Shown in pieces: positions 35,901 through 48,918 of a stretch of DNA of 64,000 nt (its first letter is position 1; the number at the start of each line of letters is the position of its first letter). Under the pieces are notes generated by a model. It saw nothing but the letters and a program-made list of their open reading frames with translations. It was not told the DNA's origin and ran no database searches. This DNA is from Ascidia mentula (taxonomy: Eukaryota > Chordata > Ascidiacea > Phlebobranchia > Ascidiidae), in contig OX387197.1 in the NCBI GenBank assembly GCA_947561715.1, forward strand, positions 6,011,001 to 6,075,000, given 5' to 3'. The translations under genes were made by a program, and so were the position numbers.

Positions 35901-38900
35901 ACAAAAGTCATATTTTTAAGCGGGTTTTAAAATGCAAAAATCCATTAACAGTAAACGGTGATGCTAACCGGTTCGCTGATCTCATAAAATTCCGTGAGGC
36001 GGTACTGGAAAACCGGTGAAACCGGCTGAATCCTGACTTTGAGTCAAGTTTAAAGTTAACGTCTTGTACATCGTACAATCAAACTAACTCCCAAAATAAC
36101 ATTCCCTAGCTTGGCAGACTACAACGCATCTCACGCAATCACGCACAGTTCATTGTTCATGTGAAGTGAATGACTTAAAAGCCATTACGTAACAGTAGCT
36201 TCAGGTGAACCTAGTGTATTACTAGTATAGATGTCAAATATATAGCACGAACAAAACCAATGCAAGTGCAAATCCCCATCAAATACCGTTAGCACTTTAT
36301 TCCCTATGTAACGCACGTTGACACAGCCAGGCGCAGCTAGTCAACAGATATAAAGTGCATGTGACACGGAAAAATAAAACATGTTAATAATTAAAATAAG
36401 AAATGCTCATCACTTTAAAACATTTTTGGCGAGAAAATTAGCTTGATACGCGATTGGTTTCTGAGATTCAGCAAATCGAAATCGGATTTTATTTAAGTTT
36501 TACATGAATACGTTCCGACATTACGAAACCAGGAACCAGAATCCCAAGGATAGTCAGAACAGGAAAAGGGCTATGGGGTAATTAAGCACGTGTCATTGCG
36601 TTTGACGTAATTTCTCGTCAATTTGCACATGACTCTAATAAACATAGAAGTATTTCTTTTTTTCAAAAATAGTTCTGCGGGTTGGTTTACGTCACCACCA
36701 AGCGGCCCACGCGATGAATGCGTGATGAATGCATGATCGGTGGGTGTCTTGGACGGCGCATTAATTGCGAGCAAGTGAAAAATCAAAGGCAAGTGATTTC
36801 TGTATCGCAACGATTCACAAAGCAACTTGTCCTAACGAAGGTTTGTGATGTTATTTGGCAACGACGTGTATAATAAAAATATTTTTTTATTGCATTCCTT
36901 TAATGATGTTGTTGAGGCCTTATAGCAGACGGGACAATGCGTACACAGGAAAACTGCTGATGCGAAACAGTTAATGATGGCAAAACTAAGGGTGCAGTTT
37001 TCTGGGAAAAGACAATATTTCAGGTGCATTTTAGGAAACAGGAAATCACTTTGATCAGTGGTGAAATTCAAATTTTTTCTCAGCCGGCTCTATCACAAAA
37101 GTCATATTTTTAAGCGGGTTCTAAGATGCAAAAATCCATTAACAGTAACCGGTGATGCTAACCGGTTCGCTGATCTCATAAAATTCCGTGAGGCGGTACT
37201 GGAAAACCGGTGAAACCGGCTGAATCCTGACTTTGAATCAAGTTTAAAGTTAACGTCTTGTACATCGTACAATCAAACTAACTCGCAAAATAACATTCCC
37301 TAGCTTGGCAGACGACAGCGCATCTCACGCAATCACGCACAGTTCTGTGTTCATGTGAAGTGAATGACTTAAAAGCCATTACGTAACAGTAGCTTCAGGT
37401 GAACCTAGTGTATTACTAGTAAAGATGTCAAATATAAAGCACGAACAAAACCAATACAAGTGCAAAACCCCATCAAATACCGTTAGCACTTTATTACCTA
37501 TGTAACGCACGTTGACACAGCCAGGCGCAGCTAGTCAACAGATATAAAGTGCATGTGACACGGAAAAATAAAACATGTTAATAATTAAAATAAGAAATGC
37601 TCATCACTTTAAAACATTTTTGGCGAGAAAATTAGCTTGATACGCGATTGGTTTCTGAGATTCAGCAAATCGAAATCGGATTTTATTTAAGTTTTACATG
37701 AATACGTTCCGACATTACTAAACCAGGAACCAGAATGCCAAGGATAGTCAGAACAGGAAAAGGGCTATGGGGTAATTAAGCACGCGTCATTGCGTTTGAC
37801 GTAATTTCTCGTCAATTTGCACATGATTCTAATAAACATAGAAGTATTTCTTTTTTTCAAAAATAGTTCTGCGGGTTTGTTTACGTCACCACCAAGCGGC
37901 CCACGCGATGAATGCGTGATGAATGCATGATCGGTGGGTGTCTTGGACGGCGCATTAATTGCGAGCAAGTGAAAAATCAAAGGCAAGTGATTTCTGTATC
38001 GCAACGATTCACAAAGCAACTTGTCCTAACTAAGGTTTGTGATGTTATTTGGCAACGACGTGTATAATAAAAACATTTTTTCATTGCATTCCTTTAATGA
38101 TGTTGTTGAGGCCTTATACCAGAAGGGACAATGCGTACACAGGAAAACTGCTGATGCGAAACAGTTAATGATGGCAAAAATATAGGTGCAGTTTCTTTGG
38201 AAAAGACAATATTTCAGGTGCATTTTAGGAAACAGGAAATCATTTTGAGCAGTGGTGAAATTCAAATTTTTTCTCAGCCGGCTCTATCACAAAAGTCATA
38301 TTTTTAAGCGGGTTTTAAGATGCAAAAATCCATTAACAGTAAACGGTGATGCTAACCGGTTCGCTGATCTCATAAAATTCCGTGAGGCGGTACTGGAAAA
38401 CCGGTGAAACCGGCTGAATCCTGACTTTGAGTCAAGTTTAAAGTTAACGTCTTGTACATCGTACAATCAAACTAACTCCCAAAATAACATTCCCTAGCTT
38501 GGCAGACTACAACGCATCTCACGCAATCACGCACAGTTCATTGTTCATGTGAAGTGAATGACTTAAAAGCCATTACGTAACAGTAGCTTCAGGTGAACCT
38601 AGTGTATTACTAGTATAGATGTCAAATATAAAGCACGAACAAAACCAATGCAAGTGCAAAACCCCATCAAATACCGTTAGCACTTTATTCCCTATGTAAC
38701 GCACGTTGACACAGCCAGGCGCAGCTAGTCAACAGACATAAAGTGCATGTGACACGGAAAAATAAAACATGTTAATAATTAAAATAAGAAATGCTCATCA
38801 CTTTAAAACATTTTTGGCGAGAAAATTAGCTTGATACGCGATTGGTTTCTGAGATTCAGCAAATCGAAATCGGATTTTATTTAAGTTTTACATGAATACG

Positions 38901-41900
38901 TTCCGACATTACGAAACCAGGAACCAGAATGCCAAGGATAGTCAGAACAGGAAAAGGGCTATGGGGTAATTAAGCACGCGTCATTGCGTTTGACGTAATT
39001 TCTCGTCAATTTGCAGATGATTCTAATAAACATAGAAGTATTTCTTTTTTTCAAAAATAGTTCTGCGGGTTGGTTTACGTCACCACCAAGCGGCCCACGC
39101 GATGAATGCGTGATGAATGCATGATCGGTGGGTGTCTTGGACGGCGCATTAATTGCGAGCAAGTGAAAAATCAAAGGCAAGTGATTTCTGTATCGCAACG
39201 ATTCACAAAGCAACTTGTCCTAACTAAGGTTTGTGATGTTATTTGGCAACGACGTGTATAATAAAAACATTTTTTCATTGCATTCCTTTAATGATGTTGT
39301 TGAGGCCCTATAGCAGACGGGACAATGCGTACACAGGAAAACTGCTGATGCGAAACAGTTAATGATGGCAAAAATATAGGTGCAGTTTCTTTGGAAAAGA
39401 CAATATTTCAGGTGCATTTTAGGAAACAGGAAATCATTTTGAGCAGTGGTGAAATTCAAATTTTTTCTCAGCCGGCTCTATCACAAAAGTCATATTTTTA
39501 AGCGGGTTTTAAGATGCAAAAATCCATTAACAGTAAACGGTGATGCTAACCGGTTCGTTGATCTCATAAAATTCCGTGAGGCGGTACTGGAAAACCGGTG
39601 AAACCGGCTGAATCCTGACTTTGAATCAAGTTTAAAGTTAACGTCTTGTACATCGTACAATCAAACTAACTCCCAAAATAACATTCCCTAGCTTGGCAGA
39701 CTACAGCGCATCTCACGCAATCACGCACAGTTCATTGTTCATGTGAAGTGAATGACTTAAAAGCCATTACGTAACAGTAGCTTCAGGTGAACCTAGTGTA
39801 TTACTAGTATAGATGTCAAATATATAGCACGAACAAAACCAATGCAAGTGCAAAACCCCATCAAATACCGTTAGCACTTTATTCCCTATGTAACGCACGT
39901 TGACACAGCCAGGCGCAGCTAGTCAACAGACATAAAGTGCATGTGACACGGAAAAATAAAACATGTTAATAATTAAAATAAGAAATGCTCATCACTTTAA
40001 AACATTTTTGGCGAGAAAATTAGCTTGATACGCGATTGGTTTCTGAGATTCAGCAAATCGAAATCGGATTTTATTTAAGTTTTACATGAATACGTTCCGA
40101 CATTACGAAACCAGGAACCAGAATGCCAAGGATAGTCAGAACAGGAAAAGGGCTATGGGGTAATTAAGCACGCGTCATTGCGTTTGACGTAATTTCTCGT
40201 CAATTTGCAGATGATTCTAATAAACATAGAAGTATTTCTTTTTTTCAAAAATAGTTCTGCGGGTTGGTTTACGTCACCACCAAGCGGCCCACGCGATGAA
40301 TGCGTGATGAATGCATGATCGGTGGGTGTCTTGGACGGCGCATTAATTGCGAGCAAGTGAAAAATCAAAGGCAAGTGATTTCTGTATCGCAACGATTCAC
40401 AAAGCAACTTGTCCTAACTAAGGTTTGTGATGTTATTTGGCAACGACGTGTATAATAAAAACCTTTTTTTATTGCATTCCTTTAATGATGTTGTTGAGGC
40501 CTTATAGCAGACGGGACAAAGCGTACACAGGAAAACTGCTGATGCGAAACAGTTAATGATGGCAAAACTATAGGTGCAGTTTCTTTGGAAAAGACAATAT
40601 TTCAGGTGCATTTTAGGAAACAGGAAATCACTTTGAGCAGTGGTGAAATTCAAATTTTTTCTCAGCCGGCTCTATCACAAAAGTCATATTTTTGAGCGGG
40701 TTTTAAGATGCAAAAAACCATTAACAGTAAACGGTGATGCTAACCGGTTAGCTGATCTCATAAAATTCCGTGAGGCGGTACTGGAAAACCGGTGAAACCG
40801 GCTGAATCCTGACTTTGAGTCAAGTTTAAAGTTAACGTCTTGTACATCGTACAATCAAACTAACTCCCAAAATAACATCCCCTAGCTTGGCAGACTACAA
40901 CGCATCTCACGCAATCACGCACAGTTCATTGTTCATGTGAAGTGAATGACGTAAAAGCCATTACGTAACAGTAGCTTCAGGTGAACCTAGTGTATTACTA
41001 GTATAGATGTCAAATATAAAGCACGAACAAAACCAATGCAAGTGCAAAACCCCATCAAATACCGTTCGCACTTTATTACCTATGTAACGCACGTTGACAC
41101 AGCCAGGCGCAGCTAGTCAACAGATATAAAGTGCATGTGACACGGAAAAATAAAACATGTTAATAATTAAAATAAGAAATGCTCATCACTTTAAAACATT
41201 TTTGGCGAGAAAATTAGCTTGATACGCGAATGGTTTCTGAGATTCAGCAAATCGAAATCGGATTTTATTTAAGTTTTACATGAATACGTTCCGACATTAC
41301 GAAACCAGGAACCAGAATGCCAAGGATAGTCAGAACAGGAAAAGGGCTATGGGGTAATTAAGCACGCGTAATTGCATTTGACGTAATTTCTCGTCAATTT
41401 GCGCATGATTCTAATAAACATAGAAGTATTTCTTTTTTTAAAAAATAGTTCTGCGGGTTGGTTTACGTCACCACCAAGCGGCCCACGCGATGAATGCGTG
41501 ATGAATGCATGATCGGTGGGTGTCTGGGACGGCGCATTAATTGCGAGCATGTGAAAAATCAAAGGCAAGTGATTTCTGTATCGCAACGATTCACAAAGCA
41601 ATTTGTCCTAACTAAGGTTTGTGGTTTTATTTGGCAACGACGTGTATAATAAAAACATTTTTTTATTGCATTCCTTTAATGATGTTGTTGAGGCCTTATA
41701 GCAGAAGGGACAATGCGTACACAGGAAAACTGCTGATGCGAAACAGTTAATGATGGCAAAACTATAGGTGCAGTTTCTTTGGAAAATACAATATTTCAGG
41801 TGCATTTTAGGAAACAGGAAATCACTTTGATCAGTGGTGAAATTCAAATTTTTTCTCAGCCGGCTCTATCACAAAAGTCATATTTTTAAGCGGGTTCTAA

Positions 41901-44900
41901 CATGCAAAAATCCATTAACAGTAAACGGTGATGCTAACCGGTTAGCTGATCTCATAAAATTCCGTGAGGCGGTACTGGAAAACCGGTGAAACCGGCTGAA
42001 TCCTGACTTTGAGTCAAGTTTAAAGTTAACGTCTTGTACATCGTACAATCAAACTAACTCCCAAAATAACATTCCCTAGCTTGGCAGAATACAACGCATC
42101 TCACGCAATCACGCACAGTTCATTGTTCATGTGAAGTGAATGACTTAAAAGCCATTACGTAACAGTAGCTTCAGGTGAACCTAGTGTATTACTAGTATAG
42201 ATGTCAAATATATAGCACGAACAAAACCAATGCAAGTGCAAATCCCCATCAAATACCGTTAGCACTTTATTCCCTATGTAACGCACGTTGACACAGCCAG
42301 GCGCAGCTAGTCAACAGATATAAAGTGCATGTGACACGGAAAAATAAAACATGTTAATAATTAAAATAAGAAATGCTCATCACTTTAAAACATTTTTGGC
42401 GAGAAAATTAGCTTGATACGCGATTGGTTTCTGAGATTCAGCAAATCGAAATCGGATTTTATTTAAGTTTTACATGAATACGTTCCGACATTACGAAACC
42501 AGGAACCAGAATGCCAAGGATAGTCAGAACAGGAAAAGGGCTATGGGGTAATTAAGCACGCGTCATTGCGTTTGACGTAATTTCTCGTCAATTTGCACAT
42601 GACTCTAATAAACATAGAAGTATTTCTTTTTTTCAAAAATAGTTCTGCGGGTTGGTTTACGTCACCACCAAGCGGCCCACGCGATGAATGCGTGATGAAT
42701 GCATGATCGGTGGGTGTCTTGGACGGCGCATTAATTGCGAGCAAGTGAAAAATCAAAGGCAAGTGATTTCTGTATCGCAACGATTCACAAAGCAACTTGT
42801 CCTAACGAAGGTTTGTGATGTTATTTGGCAACGACGTGTATAATAAAAACATTTTTTTATTGCATTCCTTTAATGATGTTGTTGAGGCCTTATAGCAGAC
42901 GGGACAATGCGTACACAGGGAAACTGCTGATGCGAAACAGTTAATGATGGCAAAACTAAGGGTGCAGTTTTCTGGGAAAAGACAATATTTCAGGTGCATT
43001 TTAGGAAACAGGAAATCACTTTGATCAGTGGTGAAATTCAAATTTTTTCTCAGCCGGCTCTATCACAAAAGTCATATTTTTAAGCGGGTTCTAAGATGCA
43101 AAAATCCATTAACAGTAACCGGTGATGCTAACCGGTTCGCTGATCTCATAAAATTCCGTGAGGCGGTACTGGAAAACCGGTGAAACCGGCTGAATCCTGA
43201 CTTTGAATCAAGTTTAAAGTTAACGTCTTGTACATCGTACAATCAAACTAACTCGCAATATAACATTCCCTAGCTTGGCAGACGACAGCGCCTCTCACGC
43301 AATCACGCACAGTTCATTGTTCATGTGAAGTGAATGACTTAAAAGCCATTACGTAACAGTAGCTTCAGGTGAACCTAGTGTATTACTAGTAAAGATGTCA
43401 AATATAAAGCACGAACAAAACCAATACAAGTGCAAAACCCCATCAAATACCGTTAGCACTTTATTCCCTATGTAACGCATGTTGACACAGCCAGGCGCAG
43501 CTAGTCAACAGATATAAAGTTCATGTGACACGGAAAAATAAAACATGTTAATAATTAAAATAAGAAATGCTCATCACTTTAAAACATTTTTGGCGAGAAA
43601 ATTAGCTTGATACGCGATTGGTTTCTGAGATTCAGCAAATCGAAATCGGATTTTATTTAAGTTTTACATGAATACGTTCCGACATTACTAAACCAGGAAC
43701 CAGAATGCCAAGGATAGTCAGAACAGGAAAAGGGCTATGGGGTAATTAAGCACGCGTCATTGCGTTTGACGTAATTTCTCGTCAATTTGCACATGATTCT
43801 AATAAACATAGAAGTATTTCTTTTTTTCAAAAATAGTTCTGCGGGTTGGTTTACGTCACCACCAAGCGGCCCACGCGATGAATGCGTGATGAATGCATGA
43901 TCGGTGGGTGTCTGGGACGGCGCATTAATTGCGAGCAAGTGAAAAATCAAAGGCAAGTGATTTCTGTATCGCAACGATTCACAAAGCAATTTGTCCTAAC
44001 TAAGGTTTGTGATGTTATTTGGCAACGACGTGTATAATAAAAACATTTATTCATTGCATTCCTTTAATGATGTTGTTGAGGCCTTATAGCAGACGGGACA
44101 ATGCGTACACAGGAAAACTGCTGATGCGAAACAGTTAATGATGGCAAAACTATAGGTGCAGTTTCTTTGGAAAAGACAATATTTCAGGTGCATTTTAGGA
44201 AACAGGAAATCACTTTGAGCAGTGGTGAAATTCAAATTTTTTCTCAGCCGGCTCTATCACAAAAGTCATATTTTTGAGCGGGTTTTAAGATGCAAAAAAC
44301 CATTAACAGTAAACGGTGATGCTAACCGGTTAGCTGATCTCATAAAATTCCGTGAGGCGGTACTGGAAAACCGGTGAAACCGGCTGAATCCTGACTTTGA
44401 GTCAAGTTTAAAGTTAACGTCTTGTACATCGTACAATCAAACTAACTCCCAAAATAACATTCCCTAGCTTGGCAGACTACAACGCATCTCACGCAATCAC
44501 GCACAGTTCATTGTTCATGTGAAGTGAATGACGTAAAAGCCATTACGTAACAGTAGCTTCAGGTGAACCTAGTGTATTACTAGTATAGATGTCAAATATA
44601 AAGCACGAACAAAACCAATGCAAGTGCAAAACCCCATCAAATACCGTTCGCACTTTATTACCTATGTAACGCACGTTGACACAGCCAGGCGCAGCTAGTC
44701 AACAGATATAAAGTGCATGTGACACGGAAAAATAAAACATGTTAATAATTAAAATAAGAAATGCTCATCACTTTAAAACATTTTTGGCGAGAAAATTAGC
44801 TTGATACGCGAATGGTTTCTGAGATTCAGCAAATCGAAATCGGATTTTATTTAAGTTTTACATGAATACGTTCCGACAGTACGAAACCAGGAACCAGAAT

Positions 44901-45972
44901 GCCAAGGATAGTCAGAACAGGAAAAGGGCTATGGGGTAATTAAGCACGCGTAATTGCATTTGACGTAATTTCTCGTCAATTTGCACATGATTCTAATAAA
45001 CATAGAAGTATTTCTTTTTTTTAAAAAATAGTTCTGCGGGTTGGTTTACGTCACCACCAAGCGGCCCACGCGATGAATGCGTGATGAATGCATGATCGGT
45101 GGGTGTCTGGGACGGCGCATTAATTGCGAGCAAGTGAAAAATCAAAGGCAAGTGATTTCTGTATCGCAACGATTCACAAAGCAATTTGTCCTAACTAAGG
45201 TTTGTGGTTTTATTTGGCAACGACGTGTATAATAAAAACATTTTTTTATTGCATTCATTTAATGATGTTGTTGAGGCCTTATAGCAGAAGGGACAATGCG
45301 TACACAGGAAAACTGCTGATGCGAAACAGTTAATGATGGCAAAACTATAGGTGCAGTTTCTTTGGAAAAGACAGTATTTCAGGTGCATTTTAGGAAACAG
45401 GAAATCACTTTGATCAGTGGTGAAATTCAAATTTTTTCTCTGCCGGCTCTATCACAAAAGTCATATTTTTAAGCGGGTTCTAACATGCAAAAATCCATTA
45501 ACAGTAACCGGTGATGCTAACCGGTTCGCTGATCTCGTAAAATTCCGTGAGGCAGTACTGGAAAACCGGTGAAACCGACTGAATCCTGACTTTGAGTCAA
45601 GTTTAAAGTTAACGTCTTGTACATCGTACAATCAAACTAACTCGCAAAATAACATTCCCTAGCGTGGCAGACTACAGCGCATCTCACGCAATCACGCACA
45701 GTTCATTGTTCATGTGAAGTGAATGACTTAAAAGCCATTAGGTAACAGTAGCTTCACCTATGTAACGCACGTTGACACAGCCAGGCGCAGCTAGCCAACA
45801 GATATAAAGTGCATGTGACACGGAAAAATAAAACATGTTAATAATTAAAATAAGAAATGCTCATCACTTTAAAACATTTTTGGCGAGAAAATTAGCTTGA
45901 TACGCAATTGGTTTCTGAGATTCAGCAAATCGAAATCGTATTTTTTTTTAAGTTTTACATGAATACGTTCCG
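26940..45972. repeat. Tandem array of about 16 monomers of about 1,194 bp
   Basis: A fixed anchor recurs at 27520, 28715, 29909, 31103, 32297, 33490, 34684, 35877, 37071, 38265, 39459, 40653, 41847, 43041, 44235 and 45430. The spacing is 1,193-1,195 bp. Each monomer corresponds to the 5' flank of the discoidin unit, with the 174-bp hAT-like insertion (first at 27,505-27,678). Monomers are nearly identical. Shared private variants show higher-order repeats of 2, 3 and 5 monomers. The last monomer lacks about 110 bp near 45,755. The minus strand keeps open frames of 79 and 84 codons in most monomers, but differences between copies change amino acids freely, so I do not call them genes. Confidence 0.95.
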
Positions 45973-46039
45973 ACGTTCCGACAGAGTTCGCGTCATAAAT
46001 GATTTTTTTGATTCGCTACGATCGTTGAACAGTTAACAG

Positions 46040-46760
46040 TGAAATACGAAGATGGAGGCCCAATCCTTACACTGAAAATTTATGAGCGTAATTTTGTTTC
46101 CATTTATTTACAAGAGCGTGTTCGCAGAATCCTTTAAAAAAGCTGGGACTGAAGTCTGGAAAAGTGCCGAACCACGCCATATCATCATCAGGCTGCTGGG
46201 ATCCTCAGCATGAACACCGTTTCGGACGACTTAGCACACCCAACAGACCGGGTTTACATATCGGGGCTTGGGCTGCTAAATCCAGTCTGTAAATGGGAAA
46301 AAGGTTTATTGTATCTCTGACTATGTTGCAACAATTTAGATGACAGAACTCAGTGGATTCAAGTGGATTTGGACAGAGCGACTAAAGTAACTGGAGTCAT
46401 AACGCAGGGAAGAAACGGTTACGATCCAGGTCAATGGGTTACACAGTACCATATTTTATATATGGGTCAATTCGATAGGGACTGGAAAACAGTGAAGGAT
46501 TCTTCGGGGAGCAAAACTGAGGTAGGATTATTTTCTTCATATCTGTTGATATAATGCAACGTTTCGTCTGTAAGTCATTATTGTCTGAAAACACTTGTTT
46601 TAATAAACAACAGCTTTTTCATGGGAATAGCGATGCGGACACGAAGGTGACCAACATCTTTTACTCGCCGGTGGTTGCAGTAAAACTTCGTCTGGTCCCT
46701 GTTGAGTGGAAAGATCATATAAGTTTGCGTCACGAATACTTGACGTGTTCTGAAATGTAA
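46040..46760 (+). pseudogene. F5/8C domain gene copy G, 5' truncated at array edge
   Basis: Three exons: about 46040-46284, 46340-46521 (182 nt) and 46614-46760 (stop TAA). They encode a discoidin domain: NPLKKLGLKSGKVPNHAISS, TQWIQVDLDRATKVTGVITQ, then RHEYLTCSEM. Compared with copy J the first exon has two extra bases (near 46,122 and 46,135) that break the frame from VKYEDGG into the domain. No start exon is seen, because array DNA begins only about 65 bp upstream. The second and third exons are intact, so a start elsewhere cannot be excluded. Confidence 0.7.
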
Positions 46761-47872
46761 AATGACAACAGGCTACCATTTATTTAGACGTCAGGCTACT
46801 ATTTAAGCGGAAAGTGTTATATTTACCATTGTGATATTGCAGTCATTTTATTAATAGCCTATAATAGTACTGCTATAAGTCTGTCTTCGATTACTTTTAA
46901 TGTCGACCACACTTAAAGTAAACTACTTCTGACGTAAATAAACATAGAATTATAACAGTAACAGAGGGTAATATGTTTGTGAATTGTTGTCTTGGCATTT
47001 TAAGTTGTTACGTCATTTTGTCGACGTGATCAATTGGCTGATTAATAACAGTGATTTACACACGACGTAATTACAGCGTTCCTATAACACCAAAATCCAT
47101 AGTAAACCAGCACAACAAGTACGTCTGTTTTAGACCCTACCACACAAATTCCGTTTACAATTCGTCATTTTCTTGCGTTTATACGTCCGATATTGGTTGT
47201 TTTAAATGATGGTAAGGGAATGAACACAAGAATTTATGCCGAGGGTTTGAAATCAAATTTCTCCGTGAGCGAAATTAAAACTTGAGAAGCAACTGGAAGG
47301 TTGCACTGTGAATGTCAATAAAATAATACATACTAGGAACACAGTTAGCAACGAGTTATTCTGCCTAATGTCATATTATCACATCTTATACCTGGACGCT
47401 ATCCTAAGACCAACATAGCAGAGGAACTGTGACACGCATTGACTCAAAAGTGTTATTACCTGATACTTTGATTTCTATTGACTCGTCTCAAACGCCGCGC
47501 TACGGCGCATTTGTTTAAGACAAAAAAGGGGCAAGGCTGCTGACTAGGATGAATTCGAATTAGCTATTTTCAATTAAAGCGAATCGTAACCATCGATACT
47601 AAGCAACAGCAGTTGGAAAAGCAGCTATATTCAGTTTGATAAAGTGAGTGCGGGTGCGCACGAAGTAGATAAGTTCAATGTTTGAGATCAAGCTTACGTC
47701 AAAACTCATGTCAACGATTCCGAAATTTTATTCGCTAGACAGTTTGATTGTGAACCTACAGTACAATATTGTGTTACTGCTAGTTCGAATTTGCTGAAGA
47801 ATCAACCGTTTTTTTGATCAAGCCGAAGTTTGAATTTACTTGGTACTGTTATTCAATAGTGCAGAATCAACT
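46761..47872. other. Intergenic, no gene; 5' flank of copy H
   Basis: The part from about 47,340 to 47,640 is similar to the 5' flank of copy I (about 50,280-50,520), so the two plus-strand copies duplicated with their upstream regions. Confidence 0.5.
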
Positions 47873-48918
47873 ATGACAGGTAAGTAATTGATAAAACGAA
47901 AATTTGTAGTTTAACAATGTGGTTTGTACGTATGCATAACTGAATATAAAACTAAATTTTGCTTCCTAGATTTCAATGAAATTACAGCGAATTATCATCA
48001 AATTATCATTTACGAAGTTCAATGTTAAATTTAAATGTAATCCATTCTAACTTTGTTTTGTTGTTTAAAGCTTACCACGAAGGAACATTCCGAAAACCCC
48101 TTCAAAAACTAGGTTTAAAGTGTGGAACAATTCCTAACCACGCCATATCAGCTTCAAGCAGTTGGGACGGCCGACATGAACCACGTTACGGACGACTGAG
48201 CACACCCAACAGACCCGGTCTACATATCGGCGCATGGGCTGCCAGGACAAGTGAGTAAATATAAAGTTTTGTTGAATCTCTATTTTCACACTCCAATTAC
48301 TATTAATTTAGATAACTCTAACCAATGGATTCAAGTTGATTTGGCAAGTCCAACCAGAATAGCTGGGGTCATAACACAAGGAAGAAATGGGTCTAAACCT
48401 GAACAGTGGGTTACACGGTACAAAATTTTGTATGTTGGCCCTTCCGATTTCAACTGGAAAACAGCAAAAGATTCTAACGCAAATGGAAATGAGGTTGCCT
48501 TTCTCATCTTAATTTAGGTTATTGTCAGATCAATGAAAAAAACCCAGCAGATTAACGTGACTAAACTATTTTAAAAATTTACGTGAAAACGTGTGACAGC
48601 ACTTATAACAGATGGAAGTTACAATCGAATTAGTAATTAATTTTCTGTTCCGGTCTATCACCTCACGTTACCATGCTTGTTGTTCCTCGGCAAGTACACA
48701 AAAACTTTACTAATGTTCATTTTTTGTGCTATCGTAATTTATTCCCTCGAACACATAGTAAAACGTTGTGGATTTTACAGGTTTTTTATGGCAACAGTGA
48801 TAAGGACACGAAGGTGACCAACATCTTCCAGTCGCCTGTGGTTGCCGTCAAGCTTCGTCTGGTCCCTGTTGAGTGGCATGGTCATATTAGTTTGCGTCAC
48901 GAATACTTGGTATCTTAA
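47873..48918 (+). CDS. F5/8C (discoidin) domain protein, copy H, complete
   Basis: Five exons: a 7-nt start exon ATGACAG (47873-47879) with donor GTAAGT, then 47970-48023, 48071-48250, 48312-48493 and 48781-48918, giving 186 aa. The donor at 48,024 (GTTAAA) is weak but phase supports it. After a 30-residue N-terminus without a signal peptide (MTDFNEITANYHQ) comes one full discoidin domain. It is seen as LGLKCGTIPNHAISASS, NQWIQVDLASPTRIAGVI and FYGNSDKDTKVTNIF, and it ends RHEYLVS. F5/8C domains bind phospholipids, glycans or collagen. The lack of a leader suggests a cytosolic or unconventionally exported protein, as for Dictyostelium discoidins. It is plus-strand, opposite to copies A-F, and the second exon is split differently from theirs. 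Confidence 0.82.

Noticed and set aside
27281-45430. Conserved minus-strand open frames of 79 and 84 codons in nearly every array monomer
   Set aside because: Differences between monomers change amino acids as readily as silent sites, and the frame does not persist in the single-copy flanks (units A and E read a different, shifted frame). The openness follows from near-identity of the monomers.
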